From NCBI GenBank assembly GCA_016647705.1, contig CM028330.1, forward strand, positions 47,582,397-47,646,396: a stretch of DNA of 64,000 nucleotides, in the 5' to 3' direction. Positions 43,761-55,464 of this stretch are shown here, one piece after another. How positions within the stretch are numbered: position 1 is the stretch's first letter; every line of letters starts with the position of its first letter. Source of the stretch: Eucommia ulmoides. Taxonomy: Eukaryota; Streptophyta; Magnoliopsida; Garryales; Eucommiaceae. The translations under genes were made by a program, and so were the position numbers. The notes under the pieces were generated by a model. That model did not search any database, was not told where the DNA came from, and saw nothing but the letters and a program-made list of their open reading frames with translations.

Positions 43761-44501
43761 CTACCCTCTGATTTCGTATATTTTACACTATAGGCCCCCT
43801 ATTTATAACATTGTGTGTAGATTCTTTATTTTTTACCAAATTAAATCTTACCATTTATGGTAATGACCTTGGGAAGCTTAATTTTTTCTATTACCACTCC
43901 CAATAATCATCTAATGCTTCATCTTATTCCTAGGCAGTGTGCGCATAGCATTTTATGTGTTTTGGGCACCTTTTGCTCAATTAAAGGCATTTTTTTTGTT
44001 GTTGGTGTTGTTTCTTCTTGAATTTGAAAGTTATAAAATATAATTTAAATATAAAAAATATTATTGGAACATTAAATTTAAAAAAAAAAAAAAAATGTTT
44101 TTGGCCTTTAATTTGACGAAATCAGCGAAAACAATAGTTTATGGGTCAAAAGCGAAAGTAAGTGTAATTAGTGAAATTTCTTCAAATTACAAGATGGAAA
44201 CTGGAATTAGATATATTAAAGTGATATCCATATGAAAAATAACTTTAAATTTTATCAATTTGGTCCCGAATTAATTTTTAAAAATTTTAATTTTTACCCA
44301 AAACTTTTATTTGCGTCGGAATTCCATCAAATTGCTGATTTTTGGTTTTTTCTTATTTTTATCATTTTGCAATATTGAACCATGAAATCTAAGGTGTAAA
44401 TTATTCCCTCTAATTGTCGTTTTAAAATTTGTCTGAATTTTTACTTTAAACACGACACTTTTAAAAGTAAAAAGAAAGCGGGACAAAATGCGGTGTTTAT
44501 A

Positions 44502-44803
44502 GTCCGCTTTCACCTTACAGGCTTCTTCTGATGCCGATGGGTTGGAGAACCCACCGAAAAATGTTCAACCACTATTTAATGGTTACTTTTGCCTTTAATC
44601 CATCAATTCAACTGATCAGACAACATATATTTTCACTAAGACTCACCAACCTTCATACTTTCACACTCTGGTTTCCAACTCAAGTTCATGTATCATTTAC
44701 CGCCTTGAGTTTGATGGGTGATGTTAATATATGTATATGAGCCCTGGCCTACTATTTTAAATCCCAATCTCACTATAAAAAACAAACCCTAACCCTACTA
44801 GGG
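44502..44803 (+). promoter_or_regulatory. Unique sequence with TATA box and telo-box against a Tork LTR
   Basis: This 300-bp stretch lies between the Tat/Ogre LTR start and the Tork-like element. At its right end are TATAAAAAAC (44774-44783) and AAACCCTAACCCTA (44784-44797), a spacing that resembles plant housekeeping-gene promoters. The LTR begins at 44804, where a transcript leader would be. No frame follows on the far side of the insertion (58715 on). It may be a promoter severed by the transposon, or a chance match. Confidence 0.25.
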
Positions 44804-45609
44804 TGTTGGAAAAATCACTAATTAATTAGATTTTATTTTCTTTTTATGTGATTAAAATAGGATTTATGATTTTAATACCCATAGATATAAACTAAGATAA
44901 ACCAAGAAATAAATAAAGTAGAAGACACGGTTTTTATGAGAAAAATTCCAAGGTAAGAAAAAAACCACGGGTCCAAAGTCTGATATCAACTTCCACTGTC
45001 ACAAAAATAATAGGATTATAATCGTTCACACCTTCAAGAGAAAAACTCTTGGATCACAAAACAAATATCAGTGAAAATGATAGATACAATAAGAAATGAT
45101 AAATATAGATTTAGAGAGGAATACCAAATCACCAACGAAAAGAGGGTTACCGAAGATTATCACCAATAGAAATAAAATAATTGATGCCGAGAACAAACTC
45201 CTCATATTTCAACCCAATTGGAATTTGAATTATTGTCCAATCGTCAAGCCAAAGTATAGTTTTCTCTCTCTTCTTCCTTCTTTCTCAACCCATTGTTGTT
45301 GTGTATTGTTTCTTGTGCTTTACACAAAGAATGTTGCCCTACCTTTTTCAATAGTTACTGCCATATGGTTTGTTTCTTAATTCACTAAGTTGTTGGCACC
45401 TTTCCTTTAAATAAGCCTTCCCACGGGCTTTGAAAACAACCCTAATGGGCTTTGGCCTTCCTTTTTTGTTAATTAAACCCCATTGGGCTTTTACATTTTG
45501 TTTCTTTTATTTAACGAGGCCTAATTGGGGGGGTTTCATTCTTAATTTAAGCCCAATTGGGCTTCGGGTTAGGTCCACTCCACCCCACATGGCCAGGTAC
45601 TACCCAACA
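44804..45609 (-). repeat. 3' LTR of the Tork-like element
   Basis: Read on the - strand it starts TGTTGGGTAGTACCTGG and ends TTTTTCCAACA. A conspicuous set of 'cccaattgggctt'-type short repeats occupies 45410-45570 (cctaatgggctttgg, cccattgggctt, gcccaattgggctt). The same repeats recur at 58570-58630 in the 5' LTR. Confidence 0.8.
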
Positions 45610-45639
45610 AATCTCCCCCTCTAGCTCATATAAGGAAAT

Positions 45640-46063
45640 GTAGGAGATTTTATCTCTCTCTACAACTCTCAAGTAGATTGAATCCCTTCACAACAAGTCG
45701 AGGTTTGTACCTCAGACATGAGTTATTCTCTTCAGTTTTCAATTTGTAAATTCATTTATTCTTCAAAAATCTCTTACCTTTAGGAAGTTATACGAAGTCA
45801 TAAGTGTAGTTCTCGTGCAAATACTTCATCTCTTCTTGCATGGATTTACTCCACTTATTTTTCTTTTCACTCGTCACAAATTCTTCATACTTTTCTAGCT
45901 CTCCCCCATCTGTAAGTATCACATACTTATTAGACTGATATTTTGTACAAGCCCTTCAATCCTCGTTGGACCTTCTCAATTGAGCATCAACTGAACAAGT
46001 TGGAGGTGGTTTTTCGTGCACTATTTCATTATCTACATATGTTTCATCAATAATCTCACAGAC
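45640..46063 (-). pseudogene. Tork pol: integrase C-terminus to reverse transcriptase N-terminus
   Basis: Read from 46063 downward this keeps GGELEKYEEFVTSEKKNKWS, then KSMQEEMKYLHENYTYDF and RYKPRLVVKGF, the beginning of the copia reverse transcriptase domain. It then jumps straight to the 3' untranslated sequence, so the catalytic YVDD region and RNase H are gone. Several stops are present. Confidence 0.75.
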
Positions 46064-47455
46064 CTACTCTTCTAGTGGATCTATCATAGCTGCTAGAACT
46101 GGATCTAGGTCAACTGGATACTCGATAAAAGGTTTCCATTTTACACTTTTCTCAACATCCTTGATAGTCTGATCTTCAAGAAAAATCACATCCCTGCTAT
46201 GAATCACTTTCTTGTCAATTGGAGCCCAAAGTCTGCAGCCAAATTCCTTATGCCCATATCCTAATAATATCCACTGTTTTGTATTGTCATCAAGCTTGGA
46301 CCTCTCATATTTCATAACATAAACAAATTTCATGTACCCAAATACTCTCAAGTGCTTGTAGGAGATGTCTTTTTCAGTCCACACACTTTTTGGGATATCC
46401 CTATCTAAAGGAACTATTGGATACGAATTGATCAAGTCAACTGCGGTCCTCATTGCCTCACCCCAAAATGATTTAATCAATTTTGCGTGGGAAAGCATAC
46501 ACTTGATTCGTTCATAAATGGTCCAGTTCATTCTCTCGGCAACTCCATTATGCTAAGGAGTCTTAGGCATACATTTTGCAAGTCTAATGTCGTATTTCTT
46601 GCAGTATTACTCAAATGTGCCTTGTATTCACCACCATTATCTGCACGCACACACTTGAGTTGTCTTCTTGTTTTGCTTTCAACCTTGGCATAAAAATGCT
46701 TGAACACCTCCAAAACTTAATTTTGAGATTTCAAAGAATAGACAAACACTTTTCGAGAAAAATCATCAATAAATGTAACAAAATATAAAGCACCACGAAG
46801 TGTTCTATCTTTCATAAAGCATACCTCTATATGGACCAAATGCAAATGATAATGTCTCCTAGATGGCTTAAAATTTTGAAATACAACTCTATATTGTTTA
46901 CCGGCAAAAACATACATGCAAGTGTTAAGAGATGTACCTTTTATACCTGTTAATAGTTATTTTTTGGTGAGCATATGAAGGCCTTTTTTACATTAAGCTA
47001 CCAAGTCGTCGATGCCACAACTCCATAAAAGAATCTTCAACTGCATTGACCTCTCTTTTAGCCAATCTCGCATGCATCACATACAAGCTGCTTAATTTAT
47101 TTCCTCTGGCCAACACCAAAAAACCTTTGGTGATTCCATTTTCTTTCACTGAAATGAATATTGTAACCTTCATCATCTAGATCTCCAATGGGATAAAATT
47201 GAGGCGAATATTTGAAAGATGTCTGACATCTTTAAGTAACAATTTGCAGCCGATATCATTTTCTAGATAAATGTCACCCATACCAATGATCTTAAATGCA
47301 CTTTCATTTTCTATCTTTACATAGCCAAAGTCACCACTAGTGTAAGACGAGAAAAAATCACCATGAGAAGTAATAGGAAATGAAGAACCCGAATCAATCA
47401 CCAAATTGCTATCATGGCGTGCAAAGTTGACACAACCATCTTCATAAAGAATCAC
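46064..47455 (-). pseudogene. Tork pol: protease and integrase remnant
   Basis: 47177-47455: protease with the active-site region VIDSGSSFPITSHGDFFSSY and the following GDIYLENDIGCKLLLKDVRH. 46988-47176: pre-integrase segment ending ELWHRRLG, half of the integrase zinc site. 46717-46917: integrase core with GALYFVTFIDDFSRKVFVYS (first Asp region). 46528-46713: LKCVRADNGGEY, the second catalytic Asp. 46064-46531: CMLSHAKLIKSFWGEAMRTA to the C-terminal LRVFGYM region. Frameshifts lie near 47180, 46715 and 46535. Confidence 0.87.
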
Positions 47456-47459
47456 AATA

Positions 47460-47780
47460 TCCTATCAGCCACTACTGCATTAGTCTCTTTATCCTCTTTA
47501 TCCTTGTCATTCGGTCTTTAGGTTGTTTACTTTTCAATATTCTGTAATCTTGGATCATGTGTCCTGACTTGTTGAAGTTAAAGCACCTGAAGTCCTTTTT
47601 ACCTTTCGATCTACCTCTCGATTTGTCAAACTTCCCATTATTACGAGAATTTTTGCTTTTGATTATCCCCTATCTTTCTTGACTTTTAGTAACCAGTACT
47701 TGTGATTCTGAGAATGAGCCTTGCTCTTTCCTCCCTACCTCTTCATTAATGAGATTGTCTTCGACTATATCCATTGTTAA
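47460..47780 (-). pseudogene. Tork gag C-terminus with damaged zinc knuckle
   Basis: Read from 47780 downward this starts LTMDIVEDNLINEEVGRKEQ. At 47585-47544 the zinc knuckle reads CFNFNKSGHMIQDYR, where the second Cys has become Phe and the last has become Tyr. A stop lies near 47675. The upstream part of gag is at 49878-50294, across a solo LTR insertion. Confidence 0.75.
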
Positions 47781-49877
47781 TGTAATACGCTGAAAATTTG
47801 TATTTTTTAAAAACAATATTTTATTTAAAATACATTATAATTTCTAAGGGGTGATTTTGATATATTATGAAATTTTAAGGTATAAATGGGTATTTGATAA
47901 CTTTCGAGGCCATAAGTATAATTGATGTTTGTTATTTATAGAAGTGTAAAGTGTGTTTATGTGAATGAAACATGGAAAGTGGAAGAAGAGTTAAAAGGCT
48001 CGTCGTGGGTAATACATATCTATGTGGGTGTGTGAGTGCATGGACATGTGGAGAAGTAATAAGACAGAGAAAAAGAAAAAGATAAGGATTGAAAGAAAAA
48101 ATGGGTCCCATTCTGTAACGACTTGGTTTTCCAAGGTCGCCACTCGGTTTCTCCCTTTTTATTTTTACGGAGAAATAGAGGCAAAAGACAAATCATTCTA
48201 ACACCGCGCTTCCGTTGCACCACAAAGATAAAAATAATAAATATCCATAAACTGTCAATTGATATAGATTTTTAAAAATATATATATATATATATATATA
48301 TATTACCAATTCAAAATTCAACGATTATATATATAACTAACTATTTCATTGCAAAACTACAAAATTCAAACCTTTCCTGATCAACACCTATCCTAATAGC
48401 CCAAAACAATATGATATCATCCTCTTACTCTACCTAATGCCACTAGTGAACCCGTCTCTACGTAGAATACCTGAGACCAAATATTTTATTGATATACTGT
48501 CTTCATAATATAAAAATAATTTATAGATTGAGTACATTTATCAAAATCACTTTCCAAAACAGAATATAATCACAGTGATATTTTCCAAAACATAATATAA
48601 TCACACTAACCATTATCAAAATTCATAGATATAATCAATATATAGCAATTGAATATAAATCAACCAATCAAATCACTTTTATATAATAAAATACTAGAAA
48701 CATATTTTTTTACTAGTCATAGGATTGTTTCACCTCACAATCAGAAGTTATAACGGTACCGTAACTTGTACAACTGTGCAAAGGAACAAAAAAAAAATCA
48801 AAAATATTATGCTTCTTTATTATAAGAAGACAACACACAAACTTTATTTTTTATTTTTTAAAAATTTCTATATTTACATAAATATTCCTCTTAAAATAAA
48901 GAAAATATTAATTATATCCCAAAACTCTTATAATTATATTTCAAATACATAATAACCCTAAACTTTTTAAAAGTCAAAATTAAAATTAACATATTAACCC
49001 TTCAAAATTATTTAAAACAAAAAAAATTAAATATGCTAACGATCACTAAATTTTTAAAATAAAATTTATAATAACAAGCTAGGCCCAAATATTTTCTTAG
49101 TGTTATAAAATACACTTAAAAATATGTACATGCAAAATTGGACATTATACATTCTTATTTATCTCTGTGTGTACGCGCGCGCGGGGAATTGTAATGAAAA
49201 AAAAGAAAAAAGAATAAAAGGTGGGTCTAGTAGTTCCTACACACACACACACATAAGTATGTCTTAGTGGGGAGGAGTTTTGGAGTTTTGGCTTAAGGCA
49301 AGCAAGGAAAAAAAATGGAGAAAATAGAGCAAGGGAAGAAAGAAATAGATGAAGAAAAAAAAATAAAGAAGAAAAATAATTTTATGTGACTAATTATAAA
49401 TTCTAATTCCAAGTAGAATTCTTGATCCCTTTTATATTTGCATTTAATCTCTCTATTTATTGTATAATTTAAACTATAGTAATTGTTTTGGAATATTTAT
49501 TATCATGTATTATATGGCAATTATGTGAATTATATGTCTGTATGTTATTCGTTGGATTAGTTGGATGCACATATTAAAAGGGTTAAAAATATACTGAATT
49601 TTGACTTACAAGCCCATAGTATTTGTTGCAGGATTGATAAAATTAAAGTTGCGTCATGGATGGATGATTAATTTTTATTTTTGGAAAGAATTGATTTAAA
49701 TTAATAATTTTGTAATAATTGTATTTATTGTTTATTATTATAAAATAAATTCAATTAATTGATAATTATAATTATTGGTACAGTTGTAAAATTATCAAAT
49801 TTATCTTCATTGTAGACTTTAGTTTTATTCTCTTCAGGAGAAATCTAATGGTTGCTCTATTAAATCGGGTCATTACA
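47781..49877. mobile_element. Gypsy chromovirus-like solo LTR
   Basis: A 2097-bp insertion within the Tork gag, TGTAATACGC...GGGTCATTACA, flanked by GTTAA (47776-47780) and GTCAA (49878-49882). Many plant gypsy chromovirus LTRs start TGTAACGACCC and end GGGTCGTTACA, so these ends look like deaminated forms of that pattern. Both ends are nearly inverted copies, so the strand is uncertain. A second LTR-like start, TGTAACGACTTGGTTTTCC at 48115, hints at a nested second LTR. The rest is AT-rich with a (TA)n run (48280-48302), a CGCGCG patch (49175) and no coding capacity. Confidence 0.6.
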
Positions 49878-50294
49878 GTCAATTTTCCATCTGGTGCCGA
49901 ATTGTTGAGTTATATTATGAGCATTTCCTAACTGTTAGATAATGTTCTAAGAAGTAGTAATCGTGCTTCATCTTCCAAAATAAATTTTATAGTAATAAAT
50001 TGATTAATAAGGCCTTGAAAATTATTCATGCAATCAACTATATTTTATCCATTCTTATAGGTCAAGTGAATAATTTTCTTAATTAAATTAACCTTATTCA
50101 ATCCAGTTTTTCGCTCGTACAAAGACTCTAATCTTTTTCACAATTTATCAGCTTTAGTTTCATTAATAACATGTCAGTACGTACTCTAATCAATCTATTG
50201 ACGAATGTAACCAACTATTTTTCTATACATTATCTCACATTGTTCATTACTTTTGTCACTTGATTTACTCGCATCACATTTTAAAGACAAATAT
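49878..50294 (-). pseudogene. Tork gag middle segment
   Basis: Read from 50294 downward it contains KLESLYERK-like RLESLYERKTGLNKVNLIKK, then NNFQGLINQFITIKFILEDE and LLLLRTLSN ending SAPDGKLT. This is the conserved gag (UBN2-type) region of Tork/Tnt1 elements. Several in-frame stops are present. The reading joins smoothly to 47780 once the solo LTR and one target-site copy are left out. Confidence 0.8.
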
Positions 50295-52665
50295 TGTTGG
50301 TCCAAAGAACTACCCAAGAGGGAAAGGTGAATTAGGTAGTTACTAAAATTTAAACAATTAAATCAATTAAACAGAAATAATCAATTTCTCAAAATAAATT
50401 ATTATCTTTATATGCAGTGGATATGTGTTTAATACTAATTGCACGCCCAAACACAATATAAAGAATATAAACAGTGCAACACACCAAGATATATCTTGGT
50501 TCAGCAAGTTAGCCTTACCTAATCTAGTCCCCCGAGCTCCATGGAGATTCGCAACCACTAAACTTAGGATTCCTTTATTAGGTAGGAATTAAACCCTTAT
50601 AACTCACGATTTTTTTCCCATGCTCAGAATCAACTTTTACAATTATCCTTTTTCCCAGACTTAGGAAGAACCATTACAAATATCATTTTCCTAGACTCAG
50701 AAAGAACCTTATCTTTTTACTAGTCTTAATACTAACCTAATTCTATTACAAGAATAATCAAAACCTAAATTCTTTTAACAGATAATCAAAACCTAAATTC
50801 TTTTAACAGGCTAAAGATCAAACTTAACCACTCTCTCACTTATCATTTTCATAGATTTAGGAAAAACCTTTACAAATCACTCAAAATGACAATTCAATTG
50901 CAGGGAGAATTAAAACCTAATTTCTTTTTCAAGAGAAAATAATAATCTAATCTTTTTGCAGGACAAAAATCAAACTCTAATCTTTTTCACATGAAAAAAA
51001 TCGAACCCTAACTACCCTAACTAGACACCGTCCCAAACGTGTCTAATCCGTTTAAACTCACAAATACAAAAAAAATATGAGTTTCTTCCTACAAAGAGCT
51101 TCTACCACCTCAATACAAATATACTCAATGAATGTCTCGAAAATTACTACTTGATAGATACAATGTGAGGTAAATAAAATTTTATTAATAAATAAGTGGG
51201 TAGCACAATTTCGAGCATGTAATCAGATAATCAAGCAAAATCGTTTTAAAAATATTTTCAGGTTTTTAAATTTAAAAAAGATTTTCTAATAATCTTATAT
51301 CCAAACAATCAATAAATATATGAATTAAAAATAAATAACCAAAGCTTTGAAAGATATCACCGGGAAACACTAAAGATAATAACATAATCGCAATAACGCA
51401 CAAATCGGTAACGCCAAATCAACAGTGCTTTCGATCAAGAGCGTAGAATGAATCTCTCACAAAAATCTCAGCGAAAATATATCTTTTAGAAAAGTTTTGA
51501 ACTGGTGTTCTTGATATATTTTCTCTTAATCCCGCAGGTCTATTTTTATAGACAGATATCAAGCCCTCCAATAGCTACTTTACAAAAGATATGTCCTTAA
51601 AAGACACTCTTAAACCTCATATAATATTATCTTCTATTTCAGGGGAATTCCACTTTAAATTATCTTTTAAATCTCTCAAATAAATTTATAAAATAATTCT
51701 CAATTTACAATCATAAGATATGAAGTACTAATCAACTTAAGTTGATACAATCAAAAAATTTGTGTACTAAATCAATAGGGAAAGTCAAATAGATGTACCA
51801 TATCTCAATTCAGTTCAAATTCCCCAAATCTCTCCCTTGGAATTCTCAAAAACATATAGTTTTTTACCAAGAGACCAAGTTACATTAAATCACAACCGAC
51901 ACTATCGGCTGACTGATCCCCAGAATTCGGTTAATTGATTGATTCAGAGCCAAAACCCAGTCTAAACTCATAGGCCAATCGGTTGACCGATTTCCACCAA
52001 TCGGTTGACTGATTGGTATAAGATGGTTCACTTTCGCCTCAAAAAACATACTGACTCAAACGGTTGACCGATTTCTTTCAATCAGTTGACCAACTCCTTT
52101 AGGATGTCCACTTTCTTCACCAATTCAGCCACTGTTTCAAACAGTTGATCAACTTCTTTAATTCAGTGGACCGATTGGATCAGTAGCACCTCAATTATGC
52201 TCCAAAACTCACTATTTGATTCAGTTAACCGATTATTTTTCTCGATTGACCAAATTGACCCAAAAATACACCTTTTTATACTTTAAACCATGTTTTTTTA
52301 ATTAGGTCAATTATCAATTTTATTTTCACACAAGGAGCACATACAAAATCTTTAATTAGGATCATAACTCTATCATTTCATATCAAGGCACACATAAAAA
52401 TAACTCATTCAAAATGTCGTGTGTGATCCTAATTCAGGTTGCATTATGAGTATATGAGTAAAGAGTTGTTTTCACCTAATTTTCTTCAAGGTCTTCAATA
52501 CTCTTAATTTTTTCATTGCGTCCTTATTTGCACCCTTAATGTTTTCTTAATGAGATCTTCTTCTTAATCAACTATATGGAAATATTTTCTTAAATATTCA
52601 ACAAATATATTAGTTCCACCAAAACTATCAATACTTAATTGTCCATCAAAATCAAAGGTTCAACA
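50295..52665 (-). repeat. SIRE minus-strand element, 3' LTR
   Basis: 2371 bp with the palindrome array at about 51890-52260. A local duplication of 'aatcaaaacctaaattcttt' occurs at 50756-50806. Confidence 0.85.
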
Positions 52666-52959
52666 ATCTTCCCATTTTTTACAATGAAAATTAACTTTGA
52701 TATTTTCTTCAATAAAGAATGTAATCACGCTCCCCCTAAATCCGAGGACGAGTATTTAAACTCATTTAAGCATAATTGTGAAAACAGAATGAAACTATAA
52801 TAAAGATATTCAACATAAGCTCAAGCTCTTAATAACGTCTCCTTAAACATCAATTTCTTCCCCTTTATCATCTCAAAAAGTGGGGACGGAGAACCAAAAA
52901 TATCACTCTAGGCATATATCCTTATGCCTAACCATACCTAAATCTCAAATAATTTTCAT

Positions 52960-53040
52960 GAACTTTAATCTTCCGCTAGAGGTTTAGTGAAAATATTAAC
53001 AAGCTAATCGGAGGTATCAAAATATTCAATATCTTTTTTT
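52960..53040 (-). pseudogene. SIRE RNase H C-terminal scrap
   Basis: Read from 53040 downward it gives IEYFDTSD then LVNIFTKPLAED, the conserved end of copia RNase H. It is followed by 3' untranslated sequence and a degraded polypurine tract (52666-52681). It directly follows unrelated AT-rich sequence, which marks the 3' limit of the internal deletion. Confidence 0.7.
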
Positions 53041-53332
53041 TTCAATTTAAACATAACATATTATTGCCCCACTTATAAAAACTTATCCCCCTATAAAATT
53101 GTAAACAAGCTAATTCATACTTAGGAGAACAACCCTGAGGCAATCAAAACAGTTCAACAATGTAGCATGAAATCATATAATTTTAATTAAATCAACATGC
53201 TTTAGTCATGATACCAATTAATATCTTCCCTTTAGAATAATAATCATTTAAAAACTGAAAACATTAGATGAATGCTAGACACTTAATGCCTAAAAGGATA
53301 TCCATGTGTAACGGTATCAATAGATTAATATG

Positions 53333-53335
<3 letters not shown>

Positions 53336-53396
<61 letters not shown>
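53336..53396. repeat. (TA)n microsatellite
   Basis: About 30 TA units in the middle of the deleted interior. The flanking stretch 53041-53700 has no recognisable coding sequence. It includes a 46-bp tandem duplication around 53595-53685 (tacaggtcttagaaattctt repeated). Confidence 0.9.
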
Positions 53397-53400
<4 letters not shown>

Positions 53401-53719
53401 AGATCATGTAGATTAACAAATTAAGTTAATTCAATGATCAACAAGTCATGGATTGATATAACATATTTCCCATATTTTTAAACATGACTTTTAGCGGATC
53501 TCATATAGCATAGCATAAGAATATCACATACAAATATGTAAACTTATCGGATTATCATGCAATAATTCTAAGACAACAAGAGAATATATAAAACTGTACA
53601 GGTCTTAGAAATTCTTACCAGTTTACTTAAACTTATACAGTACAGGTCTTAGAAATTCTTACCAGCTTACTTAAACTTATTTTCTTAATCATGGCATAGT
53701 CTCCAAAAATCACATGACT

Positions 53720-55410
53720 TTTATCTTTAGGTGTCACAGACGTAAATTTTACTTTATCCTCTATCACGTGCTGAGAACAGTCACTTCCTAGGAACAATTT
53801 GTTATTACTCATAGATGCTTATTAAATTAAACTGCAAAGAGCACCTCTAAAAGTAACTAGGTGGTACCCAATCCAAGTGGGTCCGATCTTATTAGTCAGG
53901 ACAATTTTTGTTCCTTTAGAAACCCAAACTTATCTAAATTTAGATACTTTCGAGAAATATTTGTTAATGGTATGCCCCCCCTCCCACAATGTTGCATTTA
54001 AAACATCTAACAAAATTCCTAATTTTATAAAAGAATTTATGAAATCTCTTTTATTTAATATTTTTCTAAAAACCAATTACAGCTTTATCAAAAATCCCTC
54101 TTGAACTCCCTGAAAGTATTGTCAAATTATTTTCACCACCCATGAATTTGAGAACAATCGAATGTAAATCCGAAATATTGGATTTCAATTTAATGTTTTC
54201 ATATTCAAATTTCATCACTTACTTGTTTAGTGTTTTAATTGTACTTTGCAGGGTATTAATTTGAAAGTACTGGTTTTTATAATCGTGCGTTAGTTCTTGA
54301 TAAATATCAAATAAATCATCAAAATCTAAAGGGTAAAAACTAAAACATTTCGTTACGTCAACTCGAGTTACCATCAAAGCAAGTATAGATAAATCATCAC
54401 TGCTCGATTTTTCCTAGCTACTCGACTTTGAGTCATCCCAGGTGGTTTTTGTTGACTTCTTCTTACTCTTTTTCACTCTTTTCTTTTCCTTTCTCTTTTT
54501 CTCTTTTTCCTTCTCTAGCTCGGGATAGTTGGATTGGAAGTGACCGTTCTTGTGACACTTGAAGCATTCCATTTACTCATGTTGAAATTTCTTTTTCCTC
54601 AGAATGTTCGTCGAGTCATTTTTCTAAAAAAAATGGTGAGAAGTGCCATATCATTTTCTTACTCGCTGTCAAGACTGATATCATCACTGTCATCATCTTC
54701 CTCATTTTTCTGAAATTTCAATGCCAATGACTTCTTTTTTATATTTTATGTCTCATTCTCATATCCTCGTATAGCTGTCTCATGTGTCATTAGGTTTCCA
54801 AGGAGCTCACCAATAATGTAGACTATGAGATCTTTAACTTTTTCTATCGCAATTACTTTCGGCTCCCAGACTTTAGTTAATGATCTCAAAATCTTTCGTA
54901 CTTTGTCCTCCATAATATAAAGCTTTCCAAGTTGACTAAGGTTGTTACAGATATTGTTGAATCTCGTGTACTTCTGGAATATATTCTACTTCACCCATTC
55001 TGAATAGTTCGAATTGATGAACTAAGGCATTGATCTTGGACTATTTTACCTTATTTGTCCCTTCGTGGGTAATTTGCAATGTATCCCATATTTCTTTTGC
55101 CGATCCACAACTTGAAACCCTGATATATTCGTTAGTATTTAAAAAACAAAACAGAATATTAATAGTTTGAGAATTAATATAAAGTTTTTGCTTATCAGAA
55201 GTGGTCATGTGCTCTTTTTTCTTAATCACTCCATTTTCCTTAGGAATGAATGGACCGTCCTCAATAGCTAGTCATACATTATAATTGGTGGCTTGAAGAA
55301 AAAACAATCATTCTTTACTTCTAAAATGAGTTGTTATCTCCTACAAACAAAAGTGGACGGTGCATCGACTGCCCCTTACCTAGAGTGCCTATCAGGTGCA
55401 CCGTGTGATC
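53720..55410 (-). pseudogene. SIRE gag and protease remnant, minus-strand element
   Basis: Read from 55410 downward: LIGTLGKGQSMHRPLLF at the N-terminus, with the expected ATG changed to ACG (about 55405). Then EIWDTLQITHEGTNKVK (within 55041-55229), a lysine/glutamate-rich stretch near 54480-54530, and a zinc knuckle near 54520-54570 reading CFKCHKNGHFQSNY with the last Cys changed to Tyr. The tail around 54290-54330 matches the DIYQELTHDYKNQ segment. A protease scrap near 53780-53870 reads SDCSQHVIEDKVKFTSVTPK. Many stops are present. Confidence 0.8.
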
Positions 55411-55464
55411 TTCCTTAGCTAGGATTTTAAGCCTAACAAGCTAAAATCAGCTTTTATGTTAATT

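Larger units (their letters stand above)
33812..44501 (-). mobile_element. Second Tat/Ogre-like LTR, split by two insertions
   Basis: Read on the - strand, it starts TATAAACACCGCATTTTGTCCC at 44501, a decayed form of TGTAGACACCCATTTTGTCCC, and ends GGGGTGCATC at 33812. The pieces are 33812-34633, 36702-38227 and 43761-44501, together about 3.1 kb, matching the copy at 1777-10942. The block of 34000-34140 mirrors 10590-10760 (caccgg, gtgccaagtcacc, ttcgggggtcac...gatgttaggcatc). A partner LTR is not present in the window, so the element is truncated. Confidence 0.6.

Noticed and set aside
45096-45624. Frames of 94 and 64 aa across the Tork 3' LTR
   Set aside because: They run antisense to the element and lie in the LTR.
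48020-48952. Frames of 67 and 75 aa inside the gypsy solo LTR
   Set aside because: Random frames in AT-rich LTR sequence.
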